NCBI GenBank assembly: GCA_029204225.1
Contig: CM055111.1
Location: forward strand, 3,163,029-3,227,028
Length of the DNA: 64,000 nt
Source: Diphasiastrum complanatum
Lineage: Eukaryota > Streptophyta > Lycopodiopsida > Lycopodiales > Lycopodiaceae
Direction of reading: 5' to 3'
In this document: positions 34,202 to 45,100 of the stretch, one piece after another
How the letters are laid out: every line of letters begins with the position of its first letter
Position numbering within the stretch: position 1 is the stretch's first letter
The notes under the pieces: generated by a model
Database searches by the model: none
Seen by the model: only the letters and a program-made list of their open reading frames with translations
Told to the model about the DNA's origin: nothing
Translations under genes and position numbers: made by a program

Positions 34202-37200
34202 ATGTCTTCAATGGGTTCATCCTTGTTGGAACCAAGTGAAAGATTGACCACTTCAAATTATTCAATTTGGAAAATGAGGATGGAGTCCATCTTGATCCTT
34301 CAAGACGTGATGGACATAGTTCTTGGCCTTGAAGAAGAACCACAAGTTCTTCAAGAGGTTCAAAAATACAAAAAGAGAGCTAGGATGGCTCTCCACTACA
34401 TTAAGATGAATGTCTCTAATGAGATATTGAGGGAGATAGGTACTTGTACAACAGCCAAAGAAGCTTGGGATTGTCTCAAGACTATCTATGAGGCTAAGAA
34501 TACCTCTAGGCTTCTCACTCTTAGGAATCAAATCTTTCAAAGTAGCCAAAAGAGTGATGAGAGTGCATCTAGTTATGTTTTGAGAATAAAAGATATTCAT
34601 AGAGAGCTTGCTTGTATTGGTGATTCCATCAATCAAAATGAGCTAGTTCAAGTCATTCTCAATGGCTTGAGAAGTGAATTTGATAATCTTGTCCAATCCT
34701 ATGCCATTAAGGGGGAGCTACCAAGTTTGGAGGCTCTCCAAAGTGTGCTAGTTTCAGAAGAATCAAGACAAGAGTATAAGCTCTTGAGGATGTACAAGCT
34801 TTCTCTCACTCATAATGATGGAAAAGCTCTCTTTGCCAAGGATAAGCACAAAGGGAGGAGCAAGAACCAACATCAACAATCCTCAAGCAAGGACAAAGTC
34901 AAATCCAAAGACAAAGATGAGGAGGAAGATGATTCCTCTAATGCTTCATCATCCAAGCTCAAGAAGAAGAAGAAGATCAAGTGCTTTTATTGTGGCAAGA
35001 AAGGTCATTATGCCACCAATTGCTTCAAAAAGAAGAATCAACTCAAGCAGGCCAATATTACCAATGAGAAGGAAGACACTATTGCAAGTGATGGAGAGGG
35101 ATCTCTTATGGTCTCTAGTTTCTCATCTACTCCTTTCAAGAAGGACGGCCTATGGTATATTGATAGTGGAGCCTCTTCACATATGTGTAGCTCCAAGGAC
35201 TCTTTCTCTTCTATTGCACCTTATGATGGAGTGAAGGAATTAATATACACTGCAAATGATTTTGAATGTCCTATTGAAGGCATAGGAAACATTCCCTTGA
35301 AGCTTGCATCCTCTAAAGTTCTTTCTCTCTCTAGAGTTCTTTATGTACCTAAGCTTACCAAGAATCTTATTAGTGTTGGCCAATTGCTTGATAATGGCCT
35401 TGATGTAAAATTCAATGTTGATACTTGCACTATCAAGAAGAATGATGAGATACTTGCATTAGGATCTAGATTTGGTGGCATCTATAAACTAGATCCAAAT
35501 GAGTATGTGAATGCTTGTAATGTTGCTCTTGTGAACAAGCTCTCTATGGAGGAATTATGGCATAGGAGGTTGGGACATCCCAACTACAAATCCATGCTCT
35601 CTATGATCAAATAAGCCAAAGCCATTGGCTTGCCAAAGTCATTCTCCAAGAAGATCAAGCCTTGTGAGGCTTGTGCTATTGCTAAATCTCACAAAAAGCC
35701 ATTTACAAGATCTTCTATCAAAAGCAAGCATCCTTTGGAGTTAATCCACTCGGATGTGCATTTCTCATCAACTACAAGCAAGGGAGGAGCCACTTGTTTT
35801 GTTACTTTCATTGATGATTACACAAGATTCACTTGGATATATATTCTTGCTTCAAAATCTATGGTGTTTGATCATTTCCTTATTTTCAAAGCTTATGTAG
35901 AGAAGCAATTCTCATTCAAGATTAAAGCTCTTAGAAGTGATGGAGGTGGTGAATATATCTCCAATAAATTTCAAGACTTTTGTGAGCTTGAAGGCATCAA
36001 AAGAGAGTTCTCTTGTGCCTACTCTCCATCTCAAAATGGAGTGGCCGAGAGAAAGAATAGATCTCTATGTGAATGTGCAAAATCTATGAGAATTGAGGCA
36101 TCTTTGCCCAAAGACTTTTGGGGAGAAGCCATTATTTGTGCAAATTATCTTTGCATTAGACTCCCACATATAGCTCTTGGAGGAAAGTCACCATATGAAA
36201 TCTTATATTTGAAGAACCCTAAGGTGGATCACCTTAGAGTTTTTGGATGCTTATGCTTTGTCCATATTCCCTTGGAAACAAGGAAGAAGGAAGATCCTAG
36301 TGCATGCAAAGGGATCATGGTTGGATACTCATCCACTAAGAAGGCCTATAGAGTCTTTATACTCTCTACTTCTCAAGTTATTGAAAGTAGAGATGTTGTC
36401 TTTCATGAAGATCAACACTCATCTTTTGATGAGGCCGAGATCAAGAAATCTATGTATGCATCACCAATTATTGATTTTGAAGACAATCATGATGTGATGG
36501 GGTCGAGATTTGAAGAAGACTCTCCTCGTATTTTCTCACCAAGAAGATCCATGAGAGATAGATCCGAGCCTAAGAGGCTCTCATATGTTGACAAAGGCAA
36601 ACAAGTGGATCTTGATTCCACTAATTATGTTTTTTATGTCTCTCATGAAGAGCCAAATAATGTACAAGAGGCACTCAATACCAAGGAGTGGTTTGATGCC
36701 ATGAAGCAAGAGTATGATGCATTGATCACCAACAATACTTGGGAGCTTGTGGATCCTCCTTCCAACAAGCAGGTGATTGGTTGCAAGTGGGTATTTCGGA
36801 TCAAGTTCAATCATGTTGGCACCATCAACAAGCATAAAGCAAGATTATGTGCCAAAGGATTTGCTCAAATCCATGGTCTTGATTATGAGGAGACCTTTGC
36901 ACCCGTTGCAAAGATGGTGACAATAAGAATTCTTATTTCTCTTGCTTGTTTTTTCAAGTGGAAGGTGTTCCAATTAGATGTATCCAATGCTTTTCTAAAT
37001 GGTTATCTTGAGGAGGAGATCTATATGGAACAACCTCAAGGATTCATCAAGGATGAGTCCAAAGTGTGCTTGCTCTTCAAAAGTCTTTATGGACTCAAGC
37101 AAGCACCAAGGTCATGGTATTCAAGACTTAACTCTTTCCTTATCTCACTAGGATTTACTCTTAGTGACTATGATCCTTCCATGTATCTAAAGTTTGTTGA

Positions 37201-38190
37201 TAGCAATATTGTCATTCTTCTAATTTATGTTGATGACATTATTCTTTGTGGAAGTTGTATCAAGCTAGTTGATGAAACCAAGCTAGCACTTGGATGTGAG
37301 TTTAAAATGCAAGATCTAGGAGAGATACATTACATCCTAGGCCTAGAAATTGATTTTTATGAAAATCATGTCTTGATATGCCAATCTAGATATGCTCACT
37401 CTATGTTGAAAAAATTCCATATGGAAAATTCTAAGAGCATAGATACTCCAATGGAGCAAATTGTAAAAGATCCTAATAAAGGTGATGAAAGATCCTTTGA
37501 GGACATCACACTTTTTAGGAGTCTTGTAGGCTCCTTGATTTGGCTTACCATTACTAGGCCCGATCATAGTTTTTGTGTGCACAAATTGAGTCAATTTATG
37601 CAAGAACCTAAGATCCATCATTGGAAGATGGCCAAGAGGATTCTAAGATATGTATCTTCATCTTGTGATTATGGTCTACTCTATAAAAGTGAAGATCTAT
37701 CCATTGTTGGCTACTCGGATTCGGACTTTGCAAGTGACAAGATGGATCGAAAGTCTATTAGTGCATACACTATCTTTCTTGGAGGCAATCTAATATCTTG
37801 GCTTTCCAAAAAACAAGATATTGTATCTCTCTCTTCATGTGAGGCCGAGTACAAAGCACTCACTACAACTACCAAAGAGGTGCTTTGGATCAAGAGGTTA
37901 TTAATGGAGCTAAAGTGGATCAAGGAAGATGATCTACCAATGATCAAGTGTGATAACATCTCGGCCCAAGCTCTTGCCAATAATCCCATATTTCATGCAA
38001 GAAGCAAGCACATAGAAGTGGCACACCATTTGTGAGAGAAAAGCTTATTGGAGGAGAAATCTATTTGGAGCATGTCAACTCATCCTCTTGTATTGCCGAT
38101 CTACTCACCAAGCCTTTGAGCAAAAGTGCTTTCATCAAGCATAGATCTAATCTTGGAGTTATATCAAGATCAATGCTCAAATCTTCATAG
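34202..38190 (+). pseudogene. Copia E1 gag-pol polyprotein, stop at 35612 and late frameshift
   Basis: I place the start at ATG 34202 by comparison with the B and D gag starts; the frame is open from 34148. Gag UBN2, a CCHC knuckle (CFYCGKKGHYATNC), protease (YIDSGASSHM) and the first half of the HHCC module (WHRRLGH) lead to TAA at 35612-35614. The same frame resumes with CEACAIAKSH, the integrase core (LIHSDVH; LRSDGGGEY; GVAERKN), RT (MEQPQGF, SLYGLKQAPRSW, IYVDDIILCG) and RNase H (YSDSDFASD, SSCEAEYKAL). At 38030 one T is missing compared with E2, ending the ORF at 38035 about 50 codons early. The stop falls between the His and Cys pairs of the zinc module and is shared with E2. Confidence 0.93.
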
Positions 38191-38200
38191 ATAATTTTTT

Positions 38201-38208
38201 AGGAGGAG
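38201..38208 (+). promoter_or_regulatory. Polypurine tract of copia E1
   Basis: AGGAGGAG, preceded by a run of T, sits directly before the 3' LTR. Confidence 0.75.
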
Positions 38209-38946
38209 TGTGAAGAATTGAAAAAGATTATCTATGTTAGATATAGGGGTCTTATGTTTTTTACATCAAGCATCTAGGTGTAGGATGTTGATAGGAATAA
38301 ATTTGGCATAGATGGCAAATTACGAATTTCCACTTGTAATGCCACTATCGAGCCAAAATAGAGTAAGAGGCTAAACACTTGCTAATTAGAGTGTAGAGAA
38401 GTGTAAAGCCTTTTGTTTGATGAATTCTAAGAGGTCCAATAGGATATAGAGGTGGAACCTTGTGAGGTCCAATAGGAAATTGAGGTGTGCTTGAATATAG
38501 TCCAATAGAATTAAGAGGTGCATAGATCAATGATCCAATAGGATCAAGAGGTGACAAAATGTGGTCCAATCATAGTTAAGCATAGTGGTAGCTCGTGGAC
38601 CTACTAGTATCATTGTACTCCTCATTTTGAAATCAATTGATTTGGTGATTTCATGGATTTTGTGAGTTTTTGGATTTCTAGCTTTCTCTCTCTACCCGAG
38701 AGCTCTTGATGCATTTTCTCTCTCTACCCGAGGAGAGCAGCTTGTTTTTACTTAGATTATTTTTTGAATACTTCCCACACGTGTGAGTGAGAGTTGGAAG
38801 TGATTGAATGCATGTAGTAGTGTGTTTTTGCCATAGGATTCAAGATTGATCTTGAATCTCAATCTAGTCTTGATCTTGGTGCATCTACACACCTTAGGAG
38901 ATCACAAGTACATGTAGTGGACAGTCCACACGTGTGAAAATCAACA
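38209..38946 (+). repeat. 3' LTR of copia E1
   Basis: 738 bp, aligned end to end with 32709-33445. CACGTG cores at 38778-38783 and 38929-38934. Confidence 0.93.
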
Positions 38947-38989
38947 ATCTGGAGAAAAAAATACAAAAAAAAGAAGTGAAAATTGCCTC

Positions 38990-39235
38990 AGGGGTCCAAG
39001 TCTTATAACCCGACACTCGCATGTGTGAAAGTATAGACATTTGTATGTCCACGCATGTGAATATTATACGGACCAATTTTTTGTCACCGCCGCGTGACAT
39101 AGTATAGACCATTCATCGTTTGACACGTGTCACCATAGCGGCTTGCACATGTGTAAAATTTTCAATGAATATTTTTTTGACACGTGTCACGTTGATTATT
39201 AACTCGCACGTGTGAACGAAAGGTATAAAAGGCAC
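38990..39235 (+). promoter_or_regulatory. CACGTG-rich region with TATA box; possible promoter
   Basis: Within about 220 bp there are three CACGTG cores (39124-39129, 39181-39186, 39207-39212) and several CATGTG or GCATGTGA variants. They are followed by GGTATAAAAGGC at 39221-39232. The spacing looks like a plant promoter with G-box elements. No LTR boundaries were found around it, and the gene it would serve is uncertain. Confidence 0.4.
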
Positions 39236-39379
39236 GGTCCTTGATCGTATTTTCACTTTTTCTTTCTCGATTTTCGCACATATTGGTCCAGTGCATGCCT
39301 AGTCTTCATCCTCCGAGAGCTATTACAAATTCCTAAATCCATACATATCGCTTCTGTGTGCATTTAGACCAGCGACATT

Positions 39380-39915
39380 TTGGCATTGTATCTCTCTCAC
39401 ATAGACAACCGATGTTTGCCAAAGATGGCCTCTTTGTCTCGTATTGACCACGAGAGCCCCCTAACGACATTTTTTACAAAATTTGGAATAACCGAAGATT
39501 TAGAGTACTTTAAAATATATAGTCACTATCTTTGTTATCTGTATAGGTTCTATCTCTTTCATTGCACTCTAATGACCTTGTCCATTGTTTTCCACAATTT
39601 AAGTAGAGATTGGACAAGATGTACACTAGGCTATTTGAGAAATTTAGAAGTTCTACAATGTGTAATCTTTGCAAAAGGAAATGTTTTCTTGAATACCAAA
39701 CATGAGTTGTATTTTCCTTGTTAGTTCAAATCCCAGACGAAGAAGAGGCCACAACTTCTGAATCTCAAAGTCCCTTATCCTCCATTCCTTACTATTCCAT
39801 CAAATATATCAATCACTTCCTTATTGACACCCTTGATAAGGATAGTGATTTCCTCCATGTTGATATGGGCAAGCTCACAGTGTTATTTTTTTCACAAGTA
39901 GTTTGCTATACCTAA
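39380..39915 (+). pseudogene. Unrecognised two-frame ORF downstream of the TATA region
   Basis: 39380-39724 encodes 114 residues including FFTKFGITEDLEYFKIYSHY; 39718-39915 in another frame encodes an acidic start (IPDEEEATTSESQ) and FLIDTLDKDSDFLHVDMGK. A single frame change near 39720 would join them, which suggests one broken reading frame or an unspliced gene. It starts about 150 bp after a TATA box. I recognise no family. It may be chance coding in AT-rich DNA. Confidence 0.25.
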
Positions 39916-40691
39916 TTATGATTGGTCCATATTTTATGATTCGTTGTTCTACACGTTGTTTCTTCATTCTACCATTTATGCTACAAGGTTTTTTTACTTT
40001 TTCCCATTGTTATGAGAATCTAGGGGCAAAGCACCTCCTTTTGGGATTCTAGTTTGATATGTTTGTTAGACTTGTGAGCTAAATGACAAAAAGCATAAGT
40101 GAACATCATCCGAAGCGTTAGGCATACCAATATTATTCTCTTCTTAGAGACAAGCTAGTCGATTTTTTGAGCTTTCTTGAAACAATTTCTATTTTAAAAC
40201 ACTTTACAATGTTGCCTTGGTCATGAAAGCTATTATAATCAACATGTATGGTCCTAGTCGACTTTTAAAATTCAATGCTTTTGATCGGAAAATTCTACTA
40301 TGAAATTGTAGACACATATTTTCTAGGCTTATTTTTTTGTCTTAATCATTACTAATTTTTGATAGTCAAGTAAATTTTTGATTGTCTCTTTGGTGAAGAA
40401 ATGAGAGTTTACACTGTCACTCTTATTAGAGAGCTTTGAGCCCTCCACTTTTATGGAAAAGTTTGGGTGGATGGACTTAATCATAACCAAGCTTGGTGGG
40501 TCATTGAAGTTTTTTGAGCACTACAACTTTGTACTTTAACTTTAGAGCCTAGAGTAGAACTTGTAAAAGACGCTATAACAAATGTGTAACAATTGATACA
40601 TATCAAATAAAACCCAGGCTAGCACAACCAAAGTTAAAATATGGACCTCTAAAAAAGTGAGATCCCTACCTACCTACATGCTATCCAAAGT
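39916..40691. other. No gene recognised
   Basis: AT-rich DNA of about 780 bp with no coding signal, repeat or LTR end that I could identify. Confidence 0.4.
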
Positions 40692-40743
40692 GAACATGAA
40701 TTATTTGCATATGGATGAGCAAAGGCGCAAAGGAAAAAGTGTG

Positions 40744-40877
40744 GACAGAGGTCTGAGTGAAACGAAGAGTGGGCTGAACCGGAAAGTGTGACAGAGGTCT
40801 GAGTGAAACGAAGAGTGGGCTGAACCGGAAAGTGTGACAGAGGTCTGAGTGAAACGAAGAGTGGGCTGAACCGGAAG
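40744..40877. repeat. 46-bp tandem repeat, three units
   Basis: GACAGAGGTCTGAG begins units at 40744, 40790 and 40836. Copy 2 of the duplication has a single unit at about 51458. Confidence 0.95.
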
Positions 40878-40893
40878 CACATGCGCATGTTAT

Positions 40894-41705
40894 CCCTATA
40901 CTGGCGAAAGTGAGAGGTGATCGCTGCTCGGTTGCCCCCGCCTCACGCATTCCCCTCTACAGCATCCCATGATCACAGACCCTCCCTCCGGAGGGATCGC
41001 GTTCAGCGACTACCGCCTTTGAGTGGACACGCCCACAATGAATGCGATATCCGACACAGTGACCACATTAGGATTACCCATTCACACTGTCCTGTCCCCT
41101 ATACTGGCGAAAGTGAGAGGTGATCGCTGCTCGGTTGCCCCCGCCTCACGCATTCCCCTCTACAGCATCCCATGATCACAGACCCTCCCTCCGGAGGGAT
41201 CGCGTTCAGCGACTACCGCCTTTGAGTGGACACGCCCACAATGAATGCGATATCCGACACAGTGACCACATTAGGATTACCCATTCACACTGTCCTGTCC
41301 CCTATACTGGCGAAAGTGAGAGGTGATCGCTGCTCGGTTGCCCCCGCCTCACGCATTCCCCTCTACAGCATCCCATGATCACAGACCCTCCCTCCGGAGG
41401 GATCGCGTTCAGCGACTACCGCCTTTGAGTGGACACGCCCACAATGAATGCGATATCCGACACTGTGACCACATTAGGATTACCCATTCACACTGTCCTG
41501 TCCCCTATACTGGCGAAAGTGAGAGGTGATCGCTGCTCGGTTGCCCCCGCCTCACGCATTCCCCTCTACAGCATCCCATGATCACAGACCCTCCCTCCGG
41601 AGGGATCGCGTTCAGCGACTACCGCCTTTGAGTGGACACGCCCACAATGAATGCGATATCCGACACAGTGACCACATTAGGATTACCCATTCACACTGTC
41701 CTGTC
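40894..41705. repeat. 203-bp tandem repeat, four units
   Basis: Units start at 40894, 41097, 41300 and 41503 with CCCTATACTGGCGAAAG and are almost identical (one visible change, CACAG to CACTG, in the third). The unit looks GC-richer than its surroundings and includes the inverted motif CCCTCCGGAGGG. Each unit gives a 68-residue reading frame, but 203 is not a multiple of three and the frames simply restart, so they are not coding evidence. Copy 2 (about 51513-51714) has one unit, so the expansion came after the duplication. Confidence 0.97.
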
Positions 41706-42570
41706 CCCCACTTGGGCTACAGATGGCCGCTACACCACCCGACGAGAGTATGCTGCTGAATCTGAGCTTATGCAGACATGGTGTAATCTATCTGGATGCA
41801 CTTATGGGTCTACGTATGCCACGCGTCTGCTTCTGCTTCATAACAAGCACCCGGATATGGTGCAACGGCCTGATCACACTAGTAAAGCCAGAAATGATTT
41901 TGTAGCATCATACCTCTGACCGAAAACTCAACAGTACTTGCGTATGTTGGCAGCCACAAAATGGTCTAACACAGACCTGTGGTAGCATCACAATCAGCGA
42001 TCCAGAAGCCCACAAAACTCTGAAGATTCAGACCTCTGAAGGGCGCTACTACAGCGATGTACAGGAGGGCGAACTTTAGAACTTCTCTTCAGGAATTTTA
42101 GCCCAAGAATGTGCTGAATTGGCGTCTCTTAAAAGCGACATGGAGCAGAAAAGCAGATTCAATAGCTCATGAGCGAGTGGGTTGTGTGCAGTCATAAGTA
42201 GCACATGCCCTGTTGGTTAGCACTGGATAGCAGATTAACCATCTATGACAGACAGCCTCCATTTTGAACTTAGTTTGTACAAAAATTGGCTAGACGCTGC
42301 TTGTTGGCAGGTCGATGATGGGTTTCATTGAGAAGCATGGACAACAAAAATCTATGCATTTTTTTCTCCACAGGGTATAGTGAGCAAAATGCTCCCAAGA
42401 GGTTGTGGCTTTCTAGTAGAACCAATGAGAATTTCAATGTGAAAAATTGGTCATGTTAAAAGGAAATATAATTTCAAGAGTGAACCCAAATGAGTACATA
42501 TAGTGCAAGCTTTTGTGTGGGACAACCAACAAATTTGTAGTCTATCAGCCTAAGTTCATTATGTTGAATT
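41706..42570. other. Unassigned part of duplicated segment, copy 1
   Basis: No recognised gene. Short open stretches (for example 41632-41919) are kept in copy 2 only because the DNA is nearly identical there. A ribosomal, tRNA or transposase signal was not seen. Confidence 0.4.
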
Positions 42571-42574
42571 AAAC

Positions 42575-42725
42575 AATAGAAGACGATGAAGTCATTCTTC
42601 TTTTTGACACAAGTGTCCCTCACAACATTTTATCAAATTCTTATTGATCGAAAAAAGCTTTAGTTACAACCAATGATTTTGGTTATAAGTTTGTAGTTCA
42701 ATTTGGTGGTGGCCTAGGAGAGGAG
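42575..42725 (+). pseudogene. Ty3/gypsy-like aspartic protease scrap, copy 1
   Basis: The plus strand reads DDEVILLFDTSVPHNILSNSY before a stop, resembling the gypsy protease motif D-T/S-G-A-[ST]-H-N-F-I-S, with the Gly lost. It continues with ALVTTNDFGYKFVVQFGGG. It is shared with copy 2 at about 53797-53947. The match is short, so the call is tentative. Confidence 0.4.
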
Positions 42726-43325
42726 GCTTCTACCTAGTGCTATGAAAGTCGTTCACATATCCATGAGACAATATTCAAAAGAAGATCATAGCCAATACCA
42801 AAGCAGAGTTAGCTACGACTGAGACCGTCGCCGCCATTTTAGCCAGATAGTTACATGAGTACTTGAAAAAAGAGGCAGCTTGCAGACCGTCTAGACCTCA
42901 GAGTTCCCGTAACCCTCTACATGCCTAGAGTCTTTATCTACCTCCAGTTGAGTTTCTCATTGATGACCAACCTCTTGAGTTGCGGCCATCCACTAGCCCA
43001 CAAATCAAACTCACAAGGCCAGGACTACAAAGATGCCTATGAGAGTTTATGTAGGTTTTCAATTATTGTTGCGCACTAGCAAAGATTATACGTATACTTC
43101 TTGCTTGACCACATTAAATCATTATACCAACCAATGAATTTGGATCCACTTTGATCCTAGTATTCGGTTGACTAACAACAAGAGATTTGAACTTTTCAAA
43201 CGTTCCAAACACCATGCTATCCAAGGACAAGAGATCCAATTGTAGCTAGAACGATCATCTAAGAAAGTGGCATATATCTTTGCACCTTGAGAGAAACAAT
43301 GGACATCCATATGACAAACTTCAAA

Positions 43326-43502
43326 GGGAGTGAAATATCGCTTTACAATAAGAGACAATGAGAGGAAAGCGAGGATTGTTAATACTTTTTTAGCTCTCTT
43401 TTCTGATGATAAATTGTTTTCTAGTAAATGATGAGTGAACATATCTCACATTTTCATACATTGTTATAGCTATGGTAGGATCACAAAATGTATACTAAGA
43501 GA
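43326..43502 (+). pseudogene. Gypsy-like RT scrap with internal deletion, copy 1
   Basis: GAGGATTGTTAATAC...CTCTTTTCT is joined to GATGATAAATTG, skipping about 95 bp that are present in the related block at 44028-44276. After it, EHISH..HTLL...HKMYTK can be read with stops, like the end of the gypsy RT palm and its following helix. Confidence 0.45.
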
Positions 43503-44027
43503 AATCGTGTGAGTCTTTGAGAGACTCCAAGCCCCATGCATCTTACCATTTTTAAGGAGACCTTTCCATTCTCCCACTTTACTCGTGATCTTGTTGTGCA
43601 TAGGCACCGTCAATTTGACTATGACAATCAATTAAGCTAGTTTAGGTAGCTACAAGCATATTTCATGCGTGGAGTCATTGGCTCCCATGTGTAGCTTGTC
43701 AAGTTCTCTCATTGGGCAAAGAGACGTCAAATGAGCCAAATTCATGTGGTTATTTATGTCTTCAATGATATTCAAGGGAAAAAAACATTCTAGCAATTGT
43801 AACTCGTGGTGTGGGCATACAATGGCACAACCAAATACAACTTGTTATCAACTTCAAGATGTGTAAATAGGAATGAAATACAAGTGGAGACCTATGGAAA
43901 CAACACACTCTTTTGGAATGGCCCAAGGATTATGCCATGTAGTTATGTTTGCATGGTGAAAATGAAACATGTAAAAGCTTCTTGTTCCTTATCATCCCTG
44001 GTACTCATGTTTTGAATCATGGTTTCA

Positions 44028-44276
44028 CTTTACAAAAAGAGACAGTTAGAGGAAAACGAGGATTGTTAATACTGTTTTAGCTCTCTTTTCTCATAATTTT
44101 CAAAATTTAACAACTACTACTTTACAGATGATGAATGATATTATAGAAAAGTTTCTCGTTATGTATTTGGATGATAAATTGTTTTTTAGTAAATGATGAG
44201 TGAACATATCTCACAGTTTCATACATTGTTATAGCTATGGTAGGATCACAAAATGTATGCTAAGAGAATCCATGCC
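44028..44276 (+). pseudogene. Ty3/gypsy reverse transcriptase fragment
   Basis: At 44106-44196 the plus strand encodes LTTTTLQMMNDIIEKFLVM followed by YLDDKLFFSK. This matches the gypsy RT motif B/C region (N-A-P-x-T-F-Q..MN, then YLDD). The catalytic YLDD is intact. The reading then stops and continues with the EHISH helix. It duplicates 43326-43502 within the same kilobase but keeps the central 95 bp. It is absent from copy 2, where a deletion joins 55206 to the later sequence. Confidence 0.6.
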
Positions 44277-45100
44277 TCTAGCTTTCTTGTGTAGAATGCG
44301 AAATAACTTAGGCATTTGATATTTATGGATCAAGTGAGGATGGATCACAAAGGTGGAGGGTATTTAGAATTGGGATACATTTTTCATAATAGATCGTGTG
44401 AAATCCTCAATTGTGATCATCAATTGGTATGATCAAATCATCAATGAATATTCATATTTGACATATGTCACAAAAGGGGAGTACAAGAATAGATGTCTCA
44501 AGAAAACTGAGAAGCTCAATCGTGAAGCCTTTGATCAGCCCAATCGTGAAGTGGCTACCCACCCTTATGTGGCATATAGTGGATCTAAATGCACTGACTG
44601 TTAAAATTATTATTTTCCAGCATGATTAGACATTTAAACTGGAAAGGGAACATTCACTTTTTTTTGGCTACCTATTTTTGTGTATTGTGGAAAGAGCTCG
44701 GCATATAGATAGGTGAGGCCTGGAGGGGTCAGGACTAGGATTCTTTACCAGGCAAAATGGCAAAATATCATATGCCTTACTCATTCCATTTCATAAAAGA
44801 TAATGGCTGCTTTTTCACATGACCATTATGCAGTAAAACTTGCATTTAAAAAACATAATCAATGTTTTCAAAACTGAGCTTTTTCCACAGGACCATTATG
44901 AAGCAGAATTTGCATTTGCAAAACATAATCACCCTTGAAATGGTGGGTCACCCATTTGCTTTCTAAGCAGTATGAAATATGGGCAGAAAAGTGTTCAAGT
45001 TGGTCAATGGAGTTTCTAAAAAATAAAATTACAGTCAATGTCTTAAATCACAAGAGTATCTATGCATAGAGAGCTTTGCCACATTGCTAAGAACTTTATT

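Larger units (their letters stand above)
32709..38946 (+). mobile_element. Ty1/copia retrotransposon E1, full length
   Basis: Two LTRs of about 737 bp (32709-33445 and 38209-38946) bound a full internal region on the plus strand. By eye the LTRs differ at about 10-11 sites, so E1 is older than B and D. The flanking 5-mers are ATTTG (32704-32708) and ATCTG (38947-38951), an imperfect target duplication with one mismatch. The polyprotein has one in-frame stop and a late frameshift. A truncated relative, E2, lies at 45.1-49.5 kb. Confidence 0.93.
40692..44990. repeat. Segmental duplication, copy 1
   Basis: This block matches 51413-56498 in the same orientation and order. Homology begins at GAACATG (40692 and 51413). 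Long stretches such as 41720-43900 differ from copy 2 by only occasional bases. Differences are structural: extra 203-bp and 46-bp repeat units here, no 1.2-kb insertion here, a 61-bp loss near 42928, a roughly 0.74-kb loss near 44597, and about 370 bp (43940-44310) present only here. Confidence 0.9.

Noticed and set aside
35612-35614. TAA as a programmed readthrough site in E1
   Set aside because: It lies inside the HHCC zinc module rather than between gag and pol, and B and D have a sense codon at the equivalent position. A shared inherited lesion is simpler.
40894-41705. Four identical 68-residue reading frames, which could look like a repeat-protein gene family
   Set aside because: They follow from a 203-bp tandem repeat whose length is not a multiple of three; each frame begins at a non-ATG codon and ends where the next begins. 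No coding evidence remains.
40744-41705. Regular repeats resembling a CRISPR array
   Set aside because: Units are directly adjacent with no unique spacers, and the context is a plant retrotransposon landscape.
43122-43442. A 106-residue minus-strand ORF, repeated at 54392-54712
   Set aside because: Its preservation in both places reflects the near-identical segmental duplication, and the plus strand there reads as gypsy RT remnants.
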